A stretch of 64,000 nucleotides of DNA from Ulva prolifera (GCA_023078555.1 CM041202.1:4274022-4338021), one strand, 5' to 3'; counted from the first letter of the stretch, positions 33,887-45,700 are shown. A program made the numbers and translations. The notes: generated by a model not told the origin, from the letters alone.

Positions 33887-36186
33887 GCCGACGCGAGGGC
33901 CCCCATGCAGCTGCGCAGGCGGGCCATGGCCGCGCGTGCTTCTGCTGCCAGATGGGGTGAAGGCCCATCGGCGGCCGCGCCGAGCTCCGCAAAGACCTCG
34001 GCTTTGCGAGCGTCAGCCTCGGCGCGCGCGAGCAGGCTCTGTAGCTGTGTCAACCTCACCTTTGATGCGTTGTCCTTCGCCCACGCCGCGACGCCGGCGG
34101 GGCACTCGGCTACGCCGGGGATGGCGGCGCCCCATGCCAGGCGCAGCCGGTCCAGCGTCAGTTGCATCTCGACGGCCGCCTCGCCGCGGAACGGCTGGCC
34201 GCGCTCCACCCCCCCGGCCAGTGCGAGATGGGCCAGCGCTGCAGAGGACAGACGCGCCGCGTCTGCTGTGTCATCACAGTAATGCCGGAGCCCCATCCCA
34301 CCGTGGCGGTGGGGCAGGGTCGCCTGTACGACTTGGGCAGGAGTGAGGGCGGACACTCCCATGATCCTGCGGAGGCCGCGGAGGGTGGCGCGCTCAACGG
34401 TAGGCAGGTGGTCCCGGATCGCACCCCACGGCGAGTTCCGGAGAAGATGCGCGTCCCGGTGCTGGAGGCAGTGGTGTAGGATTGACCACTGCGCCTGCGC
34501 CGGCAGCGGCAGCTCCATCAGCCTGTCGACCAGGTCCGCCGTGAGCTGGGTGCGCTGCTGCACAAATGTCCCGACGAACGCCGGTGTGCCAAGCGGGGTG
34601 CCGCAGACGACGATCCCGTCCGCCGCAACTGTGGCCTGCAGCTGTGCCGCCACATGGCGCGCTTTCTCCGGGTCAGCGCAGTACACAACTGTCTTGCCCC
34701 GGTTGCATTCGTGCCGCGTGAGGATCGCATTGGCGGCGGACACCACACTGTCTGCTTTGCCCTGGACGTAGGTGTCATCGTGGCATGATATCACCAGGGT
34801 ATCTGGGGCCTGCCGCTGCGCTTCCTGCAGGGTGGGGAGGTATGTGAGCGCGAACAGGAGTGGCCCCAGAGGGTCCCCCTGGCGCACACCCGCCTCACTG
34901 CGGAGCTCCGCGATGGAGCCATCCGGGCGCTGGGCGAGAAGCGGGCTGCTTTGACCGTACACCGTGCGAAAGTACGGGAGCAGCTGTGGGTGGGACTCCG
35001 CCAGCCGCGCCTGCATCGCCTCGCGTGACATCACATTGAACGCGTTCTGCAGATCTGTGGACACTATGACGGTGTTGGGGTCTGCAAAGTCCGGCCGCAA
35101 GGCATGGCCGGGGATCTCGGCGCTGCCCGGGATGCCCACGCCGATCTGGAGAGGGGCAAGCAGCGCGCCCGCGCCCGGTACGCATGCCAGCGCGCAAATG
35201 CTTGCCAGGCGGATGAATGCTTCGCCGATCGCGATGGGCCTCGCACCTCCCGAAGGCTTTTCGAGCGCAATAAGGCGCAAAGCCAGCAGGTGCTCAGCGT
35301 GAGGGATCCGACCTGCCAGGATGTTGTTGACGAACCGCCGCACGGCTTCGCCTGTGCGCTCATCATGGAGGGCGGCGACACGGATGTGCTCGTACGTCCA
35401 CCCGCTAGGCCCAGCAGCTGTCCCTGTCTTCAGATTGTGGAGGACGGCTTCGAACTGCTCCGCGTCGATCTGGACGGGCTGCGTCTCGGTGTCGCTCAGC
35501 GGCTGCCTGCCGCGCGCGAGAGGTGGGGCTCGCGGGTGCAGGTCCTCGAGCTTGCGGACAGTGGCATCGTCGACTTCCATCACGGGGAGTGCGTTGATGC
35601 AGCGCAGGCCACGGGCTGGATTGCCGTTGCGGCAGTGACGCACCATGCGGGCCGCTGTTGCCTCGTCATCGACTACCTGCGAGGGGGTGCGGCCAGGGTC
35701 GAGACCCGCGGCTTGACCCAGTGTCATCGCTCTGCGGGATCGCTGTCTGCGTTCACCCACACAAGCGATCGTCCGGCGATCCCGTCCTTTGCTGGCTTTC
35801 TTGTCTGCCGGGAGGTCGAGCGGCATGCCGAGCAGCTCGTCGATGCCCGCAAGGATGCTGGGCGCGTCTCCGCGCTCCACCGCGTAATTCGTGGCGTCGA
35901 TGGTGTCGGCCACGGCCCCTGCCCATGCTGGCCTGGCCCGCGGCGTCGCCGTCTGCGTGAGGTGGCCTCTCCCAATGGCGGACTGCAGCTGGGGTGGGGC
36001 AGGGTCAGGCGTGTGGGGGGGCGGGGGGTCGTCGGCGATGTGGCTGTGCTCTGCAACGTCCCGCATGTGTGAGTCCATCGCCGGTCCGCCGTGGATCTCG
36101 GCGCGCGCGATGTCTGGGGCTATGTCCCCAGGTTCCGGCTGGCGTGCGTGCGCATCCGTTGGCATTGAGGCTGTCCCTGCGTGCAA
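33661..36186 (-). pseudogene. RLE-LINE reverse transcriptase ORF (841 aa)
   Basis: A long open frame starting at an ATG at 36186. RT motifs: AGPSGWTYEHIRVAALHDE, KPSGGARPIAIGEAFIRLAS, VIVSTDLQNAFNVMSREAM (catalytic Asp), GVRQGDPLGPLLFAL and SCHDDTYVQG at the catalytic Asp pair, where His replaces the usual Ala/Val/Leu and Cys the aromatic residue. Thumb: RRIMGVSALTPAQVVQATLP and HRHGGMGLRHYCDD. The N-terminus is Pro/Ala-rich and has no clear zinc fingers. The true frame probably leaves this ORF near 33.8 kb, so its last 40 residues are likely out of frame. Confidence 0.75.
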
Positions 36187-36312
36187 GGCCCCGGATAGCG
36201 TAGGGGTGCTGGGCCCAGCCTGCTGTGGTAGCGTTGTGCCATGCGAGTGCCATGACGCATGCGTGCCATGATTACATATATGTCATATCATATGACTCAT
36301 ATGTAATCATGC

Positions 36313-36352
36313 ATACATACATAGGTCAGGTCCTCTATCCTTTGTAACTACA
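36313..36352 (+). repeat. Short LINE 3' tail fragment
   Basis: GTCCTCTATCCTTTGTAACTACATAC matches, in sense, the tails on the minus strand at 47984 and 62207. It ends in a short (CATA)n run. Only about 40 bp is recognisable. Confidence 0.5.
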
Positions 36353-36884
36353 TACATACATACACGTACAACCGCTTATACATTATATTGATTATCGTCG
36401 TTCGTTTCTTCACTCCATAGCTCGGGTCGGTCGTGCTGCGGTGCACGGCCGGCTCGTAGTCGTTGATTTAAATGTCCATACTGCTGTCTGATTCTTTCGC
36501 GCTCGTTCGTTTCATGTCGTCTCTGCTCTGCGCACCACAGGCTTGGCACGCTCTGGCCCGACTCAGCTGTGACGGCATGTCTGCTACTCCTGCCGCTATG
36601 TCCCTTGGCGGCGAAGGTCATACGGTTGCACTACAAGTTATCACTTTAATATTGTGCGGCGTTTGGCTCGCTTCTGGGCATGGCGGATTGCCAGCATGCT
36701 CCGTTCTGCGGGTCGGCTTGGGGCGGTACCGGCGAGGCACACATGTCTGCATGTTGCCTTCCGTTGTCAGCGGTCGCGCGGACGAGGTTCAGCGAAGCTT
36801 TTCATCTAGGTTCACGTTTCAGTGGCGCCGCTATACCCTTTTATGGCGCCCTAGCGGCTTCGAGATGATCATGGCTTCAGCGGT
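36353..36884. other. No recognisable feature
   Basis: A plus-strand frame from 36472 runs through this stretch into the repeat at 36885-37215, but I see no domain in it. Confidence 0.3.
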
Positions 36885-37215
36885 CCCGCGTCCTGCTGCA
36901 CTGCTGCGTACAGCCAATTCTGTCGGCACCCAGCTGCTGCGTACAGGTTCCCAGTGTGGAAGTTATGATCCCATGTTCATCCGCTACGATACCCCGTTCT
37001 CTGAAAATTTGCGGTGCGTGAGGAGATGGTTTCCTGCTGGCTGTACGCCAGCGCTGTTTGCTGCAACGGCTTTGACAATCATGCGACGATGGGCTGCGTG
37101 GTGGATGACTAGCTGCTTCCTTGTGAAGCTGGATGCCTGTGTTTTTTCTAATTGTGAAGACGCTTTTGAAGTGTCTCATGTGCAGTGCACTTGCCCGTAG
37201 TGGGTGTGCACTGAC
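36885..37215 (+). repeat. Unclassified repeat R-b, copy 1
   Basis: About 330 bp matches the reverse complement of 62285-62627 at roughly 80-85%. On this strand the frame reads RRWFPAGCTPALFAATALTI, MRRWAAWWMTSCFLVKLDAC, VFSNCEDAFEVSHVQ and ends CP-stop; copy 2 has the same frame, end and stop. The opposite strand is also open in both copies (KSVFTIRKNTGIQLHKEAAS). Several differences are at third codon positions of the plus frame. Family unknown. Confidence 0.65.
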
Positions 37216-38219
37216 CTGGTCTACAAACTTGGGCCGCTCTGTGAGCGGCTCGCCCTGGGCAATTGTCATTGGGCCACGGTAGACATACACGAATGGTCGC
37301 AAATAGTCGTATGCGTCCAAGTCTGAAGAGACTTTTCTCTTCCATATTTCATTGGTTCCTGCACTGTCTTGCATCCAGTGCAATTTGCTCCCTGATCTGT
37401 GTAGTGTCCTTGCGTACGAAATGAAGATTGTCCAGCTATAGGATCTACTACCCGCGTAATGCACACAACCTGGACCTTATCTATAAAAATCACCACTTGG
37501 AATATGACCATAAAAATTTTCTGGTCAGATTTCAACACTGGTCACCGGTCATCACTTAGCCGGCCACTTGCACCAGTTTGATGCATGGGTGCAAACCCGG
37601 TGCTGCGGCAAACGCCTTGTACCCGGGCAATGACGGAGGATTCGTCCAGCAGTGGTTGGGTGGAGAGGAGATCGGAGAAGATGATGTTCTGCCATTTGGC
37701 CGATCAGTCAGAATGGACAGAGCTTTAATGCAGCAGAAAGCTGTCTATCAGTGCCTGCCTCTCCATCACGCGACCATGCCGGTGGCGGAAAAACTGTACA
37801 ATCATAGCGTGGAGGACTCTCGCGCACCCCCACAGGTGGTCGAGCCACAATTTCGGGACGACTCAAGAGATACTCATTTGCGAAGAAGCTCACACGGTGG
37901 CATGAGGAGATGCCATCTCTCAGGCACGTCCAGAACATCATGTGACGCCCAGGGGGCAACAGTGCCATGCGATGCATCCGTATCGTGTTCGATCTCGCAG
38001 CCTGACACGCTGTGCAGAAACTGTGGACCCCCAACTGCACCCGTGGCCGCAAGACGAGTACAACGACGGTATGGAGTACCACACCGACATAGACAGAGAC
38101 GTTCTTCTGAGAGCTCACAGCGACTCTGGTGATGAGATCAAGCAGCCATATGGCTCTGCATATCTGTCGACACCGAGGCTTTGGCAGCCCCCCGCGGGGT
38201 GGCAGGCCGATTAGCCAAT
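37216..38219. other. 1.0 kb without a recognised gene
   Basis: A frame at 37578-38132 (+) has no domain I can name; it precedes a Copia fossil on the same strand and may be decayed Copia sequence. Confidence 0.25.
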
Positions 38220-39259
38220 TTTGCAGGATATAGATGCGCGGCAAGAAGCGGGTGCTGAAGCAGTTGACATGGAGGCTGCAACCATCTTCGAACACGCCGC
38301 TCAAGGAGATGCAGCCCTTCTGCGAAGATTCAAGATTCAGGGGGAGCCTGCGGGCACACCTCCTTCACAAAATTTGAATGCGCACGCCGATCAAGAGATG
38401 GATGCAGACTCATGGGGCGAGTTCGCTCTGCTTCCAGCAGGGGGAATTGACCCTCCACTCAAGGTACGAGGCACACCCAGCCATGCCTTGAATTCAATCC
38501 GCTTGTACGCAAGCGCTTAATTCCGAATGCTGTGGGTATTGCTGCCGTACAAGGTCCTGCGGGATCATATACTAGTCAGACTGTTGCAGAAGATGCTTTA
38601 AGCTCTACGGGTGACCACGGCAAATCAGTCGCGACTGATTGTGGGATGCTTGGTGCCGAGGTATAGTGCCTATTGTCACCAAGAGGATTCTGGCAAGCAG
38701 CGAAGATCTCGGAGGAGAGAGTAGCTATTGCGAAGAGTAGCCGCAACCAAGAAAAGGAAACTGACCGACCCAGATATGCCATCCTTGAAGAAGCACTGTC
38801 TGGATCAGACGCTGACAAGTGGATGGTTGCCCCAGGAGAAGAGGTTTCTGCATTGAGCGAGCACAGAACCTTTGAGTTATGTGAACTACCAAAGGGAAAG
38901 AAGGCCATCTCGGGGAAATGGATTCTGAAAATCAAGAGAGGGCCCAGCAACGAAGCGCAGTGTCAAAAGGCCAAATATGTGGCCAGAGGCTTTAATCAGG
39001 TAGAGGGTGTTGACTACTTTGAGACATGGTCTCAGTAGGACCTGCGGGTGTTGATAGCTATTGCTGCTAAGGATGATCTTGAGATTGAGCATGTAGATAT
39101 CCAATGTGCGTTTTTGAATGGAGTTCTGGAGGAAGAAATTTTTGTAGAACATCCCCATGTTTCACGGATGGCACAAAGCGTGTTGCTGAGAACTCTGTAT
39201 GGCTTGAAACAGGCCGATCGCGAGTGGCACAAGGCATTTTGCGAATTGAATTAGGTTTT

Positions 39260-39462
39260 TGAAGCCGTTGAGGATAGATAGTAATGTTTACATGAGATAA
39301 CGATTGGAATACTGAGTCGAAAACCGCAGGTAAACCGTGGCGTCTCGCCTTATGTACCTATTGTGTTCAGAACAGTGTCAGCTGTGCCACAATGGCAGCA
39401 GCCCGCAGCGCTGCAGTACTCGAGATAACGAGGTACAGTGCAGCTGCAGCGAAATGACATCA
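39260..39462 (-). repeat. LTR of the small element (3' in element sense)
   Basis: 203 bp, TG..CA, one mismatch to 39806-40008. Preceded by target duplication GTTTT. Confidence 0.9.
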
Positions 39463-39782
39463 GTCCTCCCCTCTAGCTGTATGCTGCACAGGAGAAGATA
39501 GCACACAATCAAAATCAAAACAACAGCAGAGCAGACAAAGCTCAGCTCATGAAACTTCAGGACTGGCATAGGGACGGAGCGACCCATATCGTCGACAAAA
39601 TTTGAAGGCACCGCGGCGTCACGGACGAATGTTGCAGACCAAGCACGGTCACGCTTGAACACACTAGTAACGTCTCCATAGAGCTGAAGGGCTCCTGGAG
39701 GAAGATAACGCCGTAGGTGATCAGCGACGTTCGCCCTGGGGCGCTTGTTGTCGTTCCCGTGAGGCATTGTGCACGCGATCAA
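39378..39782 (-). CDS. 134-aa ORF of the small LTR element, with one membrane-type segment
   Basis: The ATG lies 24 bases inside the 5' LTR edge and the frame fills the whole interior (about 106 residues) before running into the 3' LTR. The N-terminus is basic (NDNKRPRANVADHLRRYLPP). The middle holds RDRAWSATFVRDAAVP and NFVDDMGRSVPMPVLKFHEL. Residues 82-101 form one hydrophobic segment (FVCSAVVLILIVCYLLLCSI), long enough to span a membrane. No gag, protease or RT motif is seen. It may be a captured host fragment or a chance frame. Confidence 0.45.
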   Translation of the reverse strand: MIACTMPHGNDNKRPRANVADHLRRYLPPGALQLYGDVTSVFKRDRAWSATFVRDAAVPSNFVDDMGRSVPMPVLKFHELSFVCSAVVLILIVCYLLLCSIQLEGRTDVISLQLHCTSLSRVLQRCGLLPLWHS

Positions 39783-39805
39783 AATGAAACGTCATCGATA
39801 CCAAC

Positions 39806-40008
39806 TGAAGCCGTTGAGGATAGATAGTAATGTTTACATGAGATAACGATTGGAATACTGAGTCGAAAACCGCAGGTAAACCGTGGCGTCTCGCCTTATG
39901 TACCTATTGTGTTCAGAACAGTGTCAGCTGTGCCACAATGGCAGCAGCCCGCAGCGCTGCAGTACTCGAGATAACGAGGTACAGTGCAGCTGCAGCGAAA
40001 TGGCATCA
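39806..40008 (-). repeat. LTR of the small element (5' in element sense)
   Basis: 203 bp, TG..CA, one mismatch to 39260-39462. Followed by target duplication GTTTT. Confidence 0.9.
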
Positions 40009-41250
40009 GTTTTGATAGATCTCACAGCGTTCCTGGTTTTTATGTTGGAAAATTCTGTCGCTGTTTCAGTTTTCTGTGGGTGGATGACCTGTTCATATTC
40101 AGCCAACTGCGGGTTTCAAAGCATTTGATCAAGGTCATACTCACGAAATTCGAAGGCAGGAACCTAGGAAATCTATCATGGGCTTGGAACTGCGAAATGT
40201 CACGTGACTGACCAAAGCTAACCGTCACACTCACACAGAAGAACAAGATCCACAATATACTGGACAAGTTGAACTTGCTCATTTGTCGATCTGCGCAGAC
40301 TCAGATGGTGGCAAATCAGCAACTAGAGACGCTGAACGACAACTCAAAGTTGGTGTATACTGCGGTAGAACACATCAGGTACATGAGTGTCGTAGGAAGC
40401 ATCCAATGCATTGCATTTGTGATGCGACCGGACTTGGCATTTGCTGCTCATGCCTTGGCCAGGAACATGGTTGCAAGTGCCAAGGAGCATTGGATGGCTG
40501 CGGTGCATGCATTGAGAACCCTGCGGACCACAATGGACCTAGGTCTAACACTGTTAGGCTCCAGCGATAATAATGAATTGCTTGAGATCTACAGTGATGC
40601 GGATTTTGGAAATAGGACAGACGCGAATACTGTTTCTGGGATGGTAAGTCCTTGTGTATGGGAACTGCGTACTCTGGAGAGCAAAAGGACAGAAAATAAT
40701 TGCTCTGAGCATTTGTGAGGCTGAGATCATTGTGATGCCTTCAACACGAAAAGATATGTTGTGGCTGAAGTATCTCCTCCTGGACGTACATTTGAAGCTT
40801 GTCCAGCCAAGGTTATGGGGAGACAACAAGAACGCCATCTCAATCTCCCACAGAGGACCAATAGGGCCAAGATCAAAGCGCATTCACAAGAGTTTCTTGA
40901 AGGCTCGGGAATGGGTGGAGCTGAATGAGATGAAAACGAAGTGAATTGAGACGCAGAAGATGTTGGCGGATGTGATGACCATGATTTTGTCGGGACCCCA
41001 TTGGCTATTATTAGGGATAGTCTCAATCTGTCTAATAGTAAGTGCAGTTCGGACTATGGGGGAGTGTCACAAATTAGTGTGCATGAGGTCTGGGATGCAT
41101 GGTGTCTATGTGGCGCTCCATGCAGGGAATCTCAGATCCACAGGATCCGGAAGGGGTCGCTCCTGAGGGCGCTGGTACCGTGGGAGATTTCATGATGAAA
41201 TCAGCTGCGGAATCTGCTCTGTAACATGAATTACTTACTAGTCTTATTGG

Positions 41251-42511
41251 CATCCTCCGTGCATCAAGGTTCTCCCGTCAGGTATGATGCACTACTCTGT
41301 TTGTCGCCTCTATGTCTGGCGTCATGTCCAATCGATGTATTGCACACTGAGAGAACGAATTTTTGCAAATACTCACAAGCTCCCAAACGTACAACGATCA
41401 CACAAAAAAAATCAGTCCACGCAAGTACTAAGACTTCATGGTGATACATGGTTCATTGGCTGCACGAAGTGAAAATGCGTTTCAGCTCAACAGCTGCATA
41501 GTGGCATTCACACTGACAATGTACAAGTGCCACAAACCACCATGATTTGGCTAATGGCATTCGCTGCAGCTTCTAGGCTACCTCATTAATCCGAATTTTA
41601 TAGCTCTACGCAATTTTGTGCCCGCCATGCACAGCTCGCACTATGTCTCAGTGATCACAACTGGGTGATATGGCTATCGCCACCTATGCGATTGCCTTTG
41701 TCTGCTTTCAGCGTCATTACAATGACGGAAAGGGCACTTATCAATGATGCAAGAGTTACCAAAACCCTCAATGCTGCACGAGATTCGCCATATGCATTGC
41801 TCTCACCATGCCTAGCTGGCGGGCCAAAATACTTCGACCGGTTTGTACCAACGATACAAGCTTGATACCACTGGTGCTCGAATTTTCACTTGAGAAACAT
41901 TATATGTTGGTCGGAGTGCTAGCCGCCAGACCGTGACGGGTTTTTGTTTATGTGTCGGTGTTAGCGGTTGAGCCCACCTCGTCGACCTATTATGTGTCGT
42001 CGTCAGTGGTCTGATTACCTTTCTGGCGCTAAGAAGCTAGTGATCGAGTTACAGAGCGGCTTTTTTGCTCGCTTGCTTTGCCCCGAGGAAGGTCTAGCTT
42101 GCTGCGAGCTCGAAGGACTGTCGTCGCGTTCGGGCTCCATAGTGACGCACACAGACTTACTGCACACACGCTTGCAGAAACAAAACAATTTAGCCGCGGA
42201 TCGTATCACTATACTTCCATTTGTGTCGGTTGCTAGCCGCTCGAGGCCCCCTTTTCATTTTACATACGTGGCGGGTGGCTAGCCGCACAAACAGCTCAAA
42301 ATCATTAAAAAATCGCCGCTCAAAATCAGAAAACATATTTCTGAGCGGCCTGTTACCGCCAAAATTCCCAATATTCGAGCACTGGAGACCAGCCACAAAA
42401 TAGTACAGCGACTTACTTCGAGATAGAATCTCAAGAGAGACCCAAGTCCTTTAATTGCAAGCTGCATTCCCAACAAACTATCCAACACCTTCTTGCCCAC
42501 GCATACTGTTC
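41251..42511. other. Intergenic stretch downstream of Rab1
   Basis: No gene recognised. The first part is probably the remainder of the Copia 3' LTR. On the minus strand a TGTAA, a polyadenylation signal used in green algae, occurs at 42264-42260, about 250 bases past the Rab1 stop. GCTAGCCGC recurs at 42231 and 42278, and a bulged hairpin of GCCGCTCA/TGAGCGGC type lies at 42312-42351. Confidence 0.3.
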
Positions 42512-42712
42512 TTAACAGCAATTGCTGTTATGTGATCTGACAGCTTTTCCATCCCCAACATTCACTGTAGTTGCCATGTGCGAAGTTTGCGAGGATTGAG
42601 CGGCCATTCGCGATTTGATCTCAGCCGCCATTGTCATAAAAGCTTGTTCTACATTCTTGCTGTCCTTCGCAGATGTTTCCAGGAATGGAATGTTCAACTC
42701 AGTAGCAAATTC
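42512..42712 (-). CDS. RAB1: Rab1 exon 7, C-terminal part
   Basis: 66 codons and a TAA stop: [39 protein letters not shown], a variable linker and the prenylation end SNCC. Acceptor TGCAG. Confidence 0.95.
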   Translation of the reverse strand, partial: EFATELNIPFLETSAKDSKNVEQAFMTMAAEIKSRMAAQSSQTSHMATTVNVGDGKAVRSHNSNCC

Positions 42713-45700
42713 CTGCACATGAAAGAGACAGAATTATATTTTCTTCAATAATATTTATGGGCACAGTGAACTGACATGGCCAATTCTATTGCAGGTAGTG
42801 TTTACATAAAAGCATGAAGGTATACTGAACTTCCTTGACGCACTCTCATCCATGACAGTTGTTGCATTCTGCAGATATGCCATATGCCTGCGCAGTGAAG
42901 CACGCACCATGTTGTTCAAGAACTTTAGGTTGCACGGGTTTATCATGCGTGACGCCAAGTAAAAATGCCATACCAAAATAAACGACGACAAACAAGCACA
43001 TCGATGAGACACCAAATGGATTTACGTGACCGACACACTGAATAATACTTACTCCACAGATCACCACTCAAGGTATTCAAACAACCGCAAGCTGCTGGGA
43101 ACACGAAATTCATTAGGCACTTGACACAAGACGCGAGTACGGGCCCTTGATATCGCCACAGAGGGTGACACTACCAGCTGCATAGAATTCCAGAGCACAC
43201 CGATTCGTGGTTCGAAAATGTGGACGTGGGTTGATGCGGGGTACATGTGAGGGTGTGGCCATTTCGGAACTGACATGTTGATGATGTTCCAAACCCTTGT
43301 GAACATGCTCATGATACTGTTGTGGGAGACTGCTGCTTCACATCATTGTACCAGAGCCAATCTCGCATACAATCAGAAACATACCTGGGCCACTTGCGTA
43401 TCAACAACCTTCTTTGAGACAAGATCAGCTTTGTTTCCGACCAACAGCTTGTTCACATGCTCGTTTGCATACCTGTCAATTTCAGACAGCCAAGTTTTGA
43501 CATTGTCAAAAGACTCCTGGTCAGTAACGTCATACACGACCTGCAAGGCACATCAACGCTTCAAGGAAAATCAAACTAGCATCGTCCCGTACCTACATTG
43601 TCAAACCAGTATGTGACAAAGGAAACGGCGGAGGCCTGCAAAGCTAGCCTGCACAGTACATTTCATTTCCACCCATGTCTTGTACATACGTCAAAGTGGA
43701 CAGTTTGAAGCGGTAACCTCCCAATACTAGACCAAAGTGAAGAGCTACACGAGACAAGGTCGTCGGTCAGCAGCTGATCTCATGGAGGTCTGGCAAGGGA
43801 ACCGAAGGCATCAGATTCAGAGCTGTTAATAGCGTTGTGTTAATACGACGATGACACTATTGAAATGTCTCCCGAGTGATGCATACATGCTGAACACCGA
43901 GACTCCCATGGCGGGCATCTCCACACAAGTGATGACATTGCAGCTAAGAGTTGCTGAGCAGCAACTTGTGGACGGTGCGGATGACGGAGCGGTCGCACTC
44001 ACAGCGTTGCCCACCCAGAAGGGACAAATCAAAGGTCAACTGCTGCAATTGCCAGTTCGGGCACTACAGAAGGTGCCGTTAACAGAAGTGCTGTCAAAGA
44101 CACGGGACACGACAAAAAACAGAAGGCCAATGGCAGCACGGCGGCGAAAGCCATAGCTGCGGGGAATTGTGAGGAGGCAGTGTATGCCTCATGTGAGCAT
44201 GATGGGCATGAAACTAGCAAAACTTTTTGGTGCTCATAGACACCGGCTGCATACAGGAAATGCTTAGGAAGACTTGCAGTGTGCAACCAATCTTTGCGAC
44301 TGCGACATCGACGTGATGTTGGCGAAGAGGGAATCTGAAGAATCTTTCTTGAACAAGCAAGACGCGCATGCACATGATTGCACAGATCAGAACGCTTCTG
44401 CACCCAATCATGCTGACCAGCATTCTACTGCATTTGCAAACGAAGGCTCGCATTGTAGTGAGACTCACTAAGAGGTCCCGGCCCACCCTGAGATCGATGA
44501 TCATGAGGATGTTGGAGGTGATGGTAATCATCCAGCAGAGCTGGAGGCTCCACAGGAAGATGTGAAGTTGGCTCAGAAGAGGACCCGCCTCCGCGGACTA
44601 GAGAGGCGTCCAGGAGACTCAGAGATGAGTATTTCTGATTGTGGACGCGCTTCCGAAGGAGCCTGATATGCATGTGGCTCAGCATCAGCCGGACAGGTCG
44701 CTGTGGGAGGATGCCATTGATGCTGAACTGCAAATTCGCATTCAGGAGCCGCATTTGATGTCATTGCAGAACCAGATGCCTGTGCAGAAGCGTCAAAGTG
44801 AAAGTGAGTTCAAACAAAGGGGGGCACCAAAAAGAGCATATCAAGCATATAAGGCTCGTCACACAGAGGGCTTCATACAGCAGAAGGGTGTCAACTACAA
44901 TAAGGTCCTGGTAGTGAAACAATCAACATTATGTGCAGTCTACAGCATGACTGCGGTGGAGAATCTTGAGATCGGGCAGATCGAGGTGAAGGCAGCCTTC
45001 ATGATGAGCCTCTGCATTACAATGTCTACATGGGGATCCTGGAGCTGTACAAATGAACACGAAGGTTCTGCATCTGAAACGAGGTTCATCATCAGCTTTA
45101 TGGCAACGTTCACATCAGAAGGCTGGGAGATGCATTGTTCTCTATCGTTACTTCTTTCAGTGCTGATACAGCGTGACAGAAGCGCATGATCTACAACATT
45201 GCCACAGGACAAGTACGCTGAGGAGAAACTGCAGCGGAGGGCGGGGGAGTGGTTGAAGTGAAGCTTTAGTCCAATTCGCTTGAAGTACATCTTGAGTCAA
45301 GCAGAGATGGTGATGAACCCAGTGGAGGATGCGTCAGATTTTCAATGATAGTGTGGAAGCTGATGTAGTCAGCTGCGTGGCAAATGCAAGCACACACCCA
45401 GATCTAGCACACCCTTTTGTGGCTGCTGGATATACATATGTCAAGTCATGCAAGCAGCCCTGGCAGTGTGTTAAGTGGCTGCGACAGCGTCGTAAGAGGG
45501 TTAGTTCTACAGGATTGAAATAAGGAGAGCAGCGGGCTACACTGACTGAGATGATTCTGCTGTTCCCATCAAAAAAGGAAGACAGAAGGCGTCGAATTCC
45601 TGTTTGCCGGTGGCCCAATCGAATGGTCTCAAAGCTACTTCCATCTGTTGCTACATTTACAAATTGAGGCTGAGTACATGGCAGCTGCTGTTGCAGCGAA

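Larger units (their letters stand above)
32008..36270 (-). mobile_element. LINE with restriction-like endonuclease (R2/NeSL-like)
   Basis: GC-rich non-LTR element on the minus strand: RT (about 36.19-33.8 kb), a CCHC zinc site and a restriction-like endonuclease (33.8-32.6 kb), and a CA/CCCACAC-rich 3' UTR ending in TTTCCTTTGTAACACATATG near 32008. The 3' UTR recurs at 14945-15118. The higher-numbered boundary is approximate. The ORF is close to complete, with two frame changes. Base composition is much higher in GC than the neighbourhood. Confidence 0.8.
39260..40008 (-). mobile_element. Young 749-bp LTR element (TRIM-like), looks whole
   Basis: Two direct repeats of 203 bp (39260-39462, 39806-40008), differing at one base, begin TG and end CA. 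The insertion is flanked by GTTTT on both sides (39255-39259 and 40009-40013). Read on the minus strand, the sequence just inside the 5' LTR is GTTGGTATCGATGACG, a primer-site-like segment, and the sequence just before the 3' LTR is CTAGAGGGGAGGAC, a polypurine tract. The 343-bp interior holds one ORF. It is far too small for gag-pol and must depend on another element. LTR identity of about 99.5% implies a recent insertion into the RT part of an older Copia fossil. Confidence 0.9.
38220..41250 (+). mobile_element. Ty1/Copia pol fossil with 3' LTR start
   Basis: RT begins near 38.68 kb (ALSEHRTFELCELPKGKKAI, KWILKIKRG, YVARGFNQVEGVDYFETWS) and continues near 39.05-39.25 kb (EHVDIQCAFLNG, LYGLKQADREWHKAF). 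The YVDD-type box is near 40.08 kb (WVDDLFIFS). RNase H lies at 40.4-40.95 kb (MSVVGSIQCIAFVMRPDL, YSDADFGNR, EAEIIVMPSTRKDMLW, LWGDNKNAISIS). A polypurine tract (ATGGGGGAG) ends at 41064 and an LTR-like start TGTCACAAATTAG follows. A 749-bp LTR element is inserted within RT. It is broken, with several breaks besides this insertion, and older than the insert. Confidence 0.8.
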
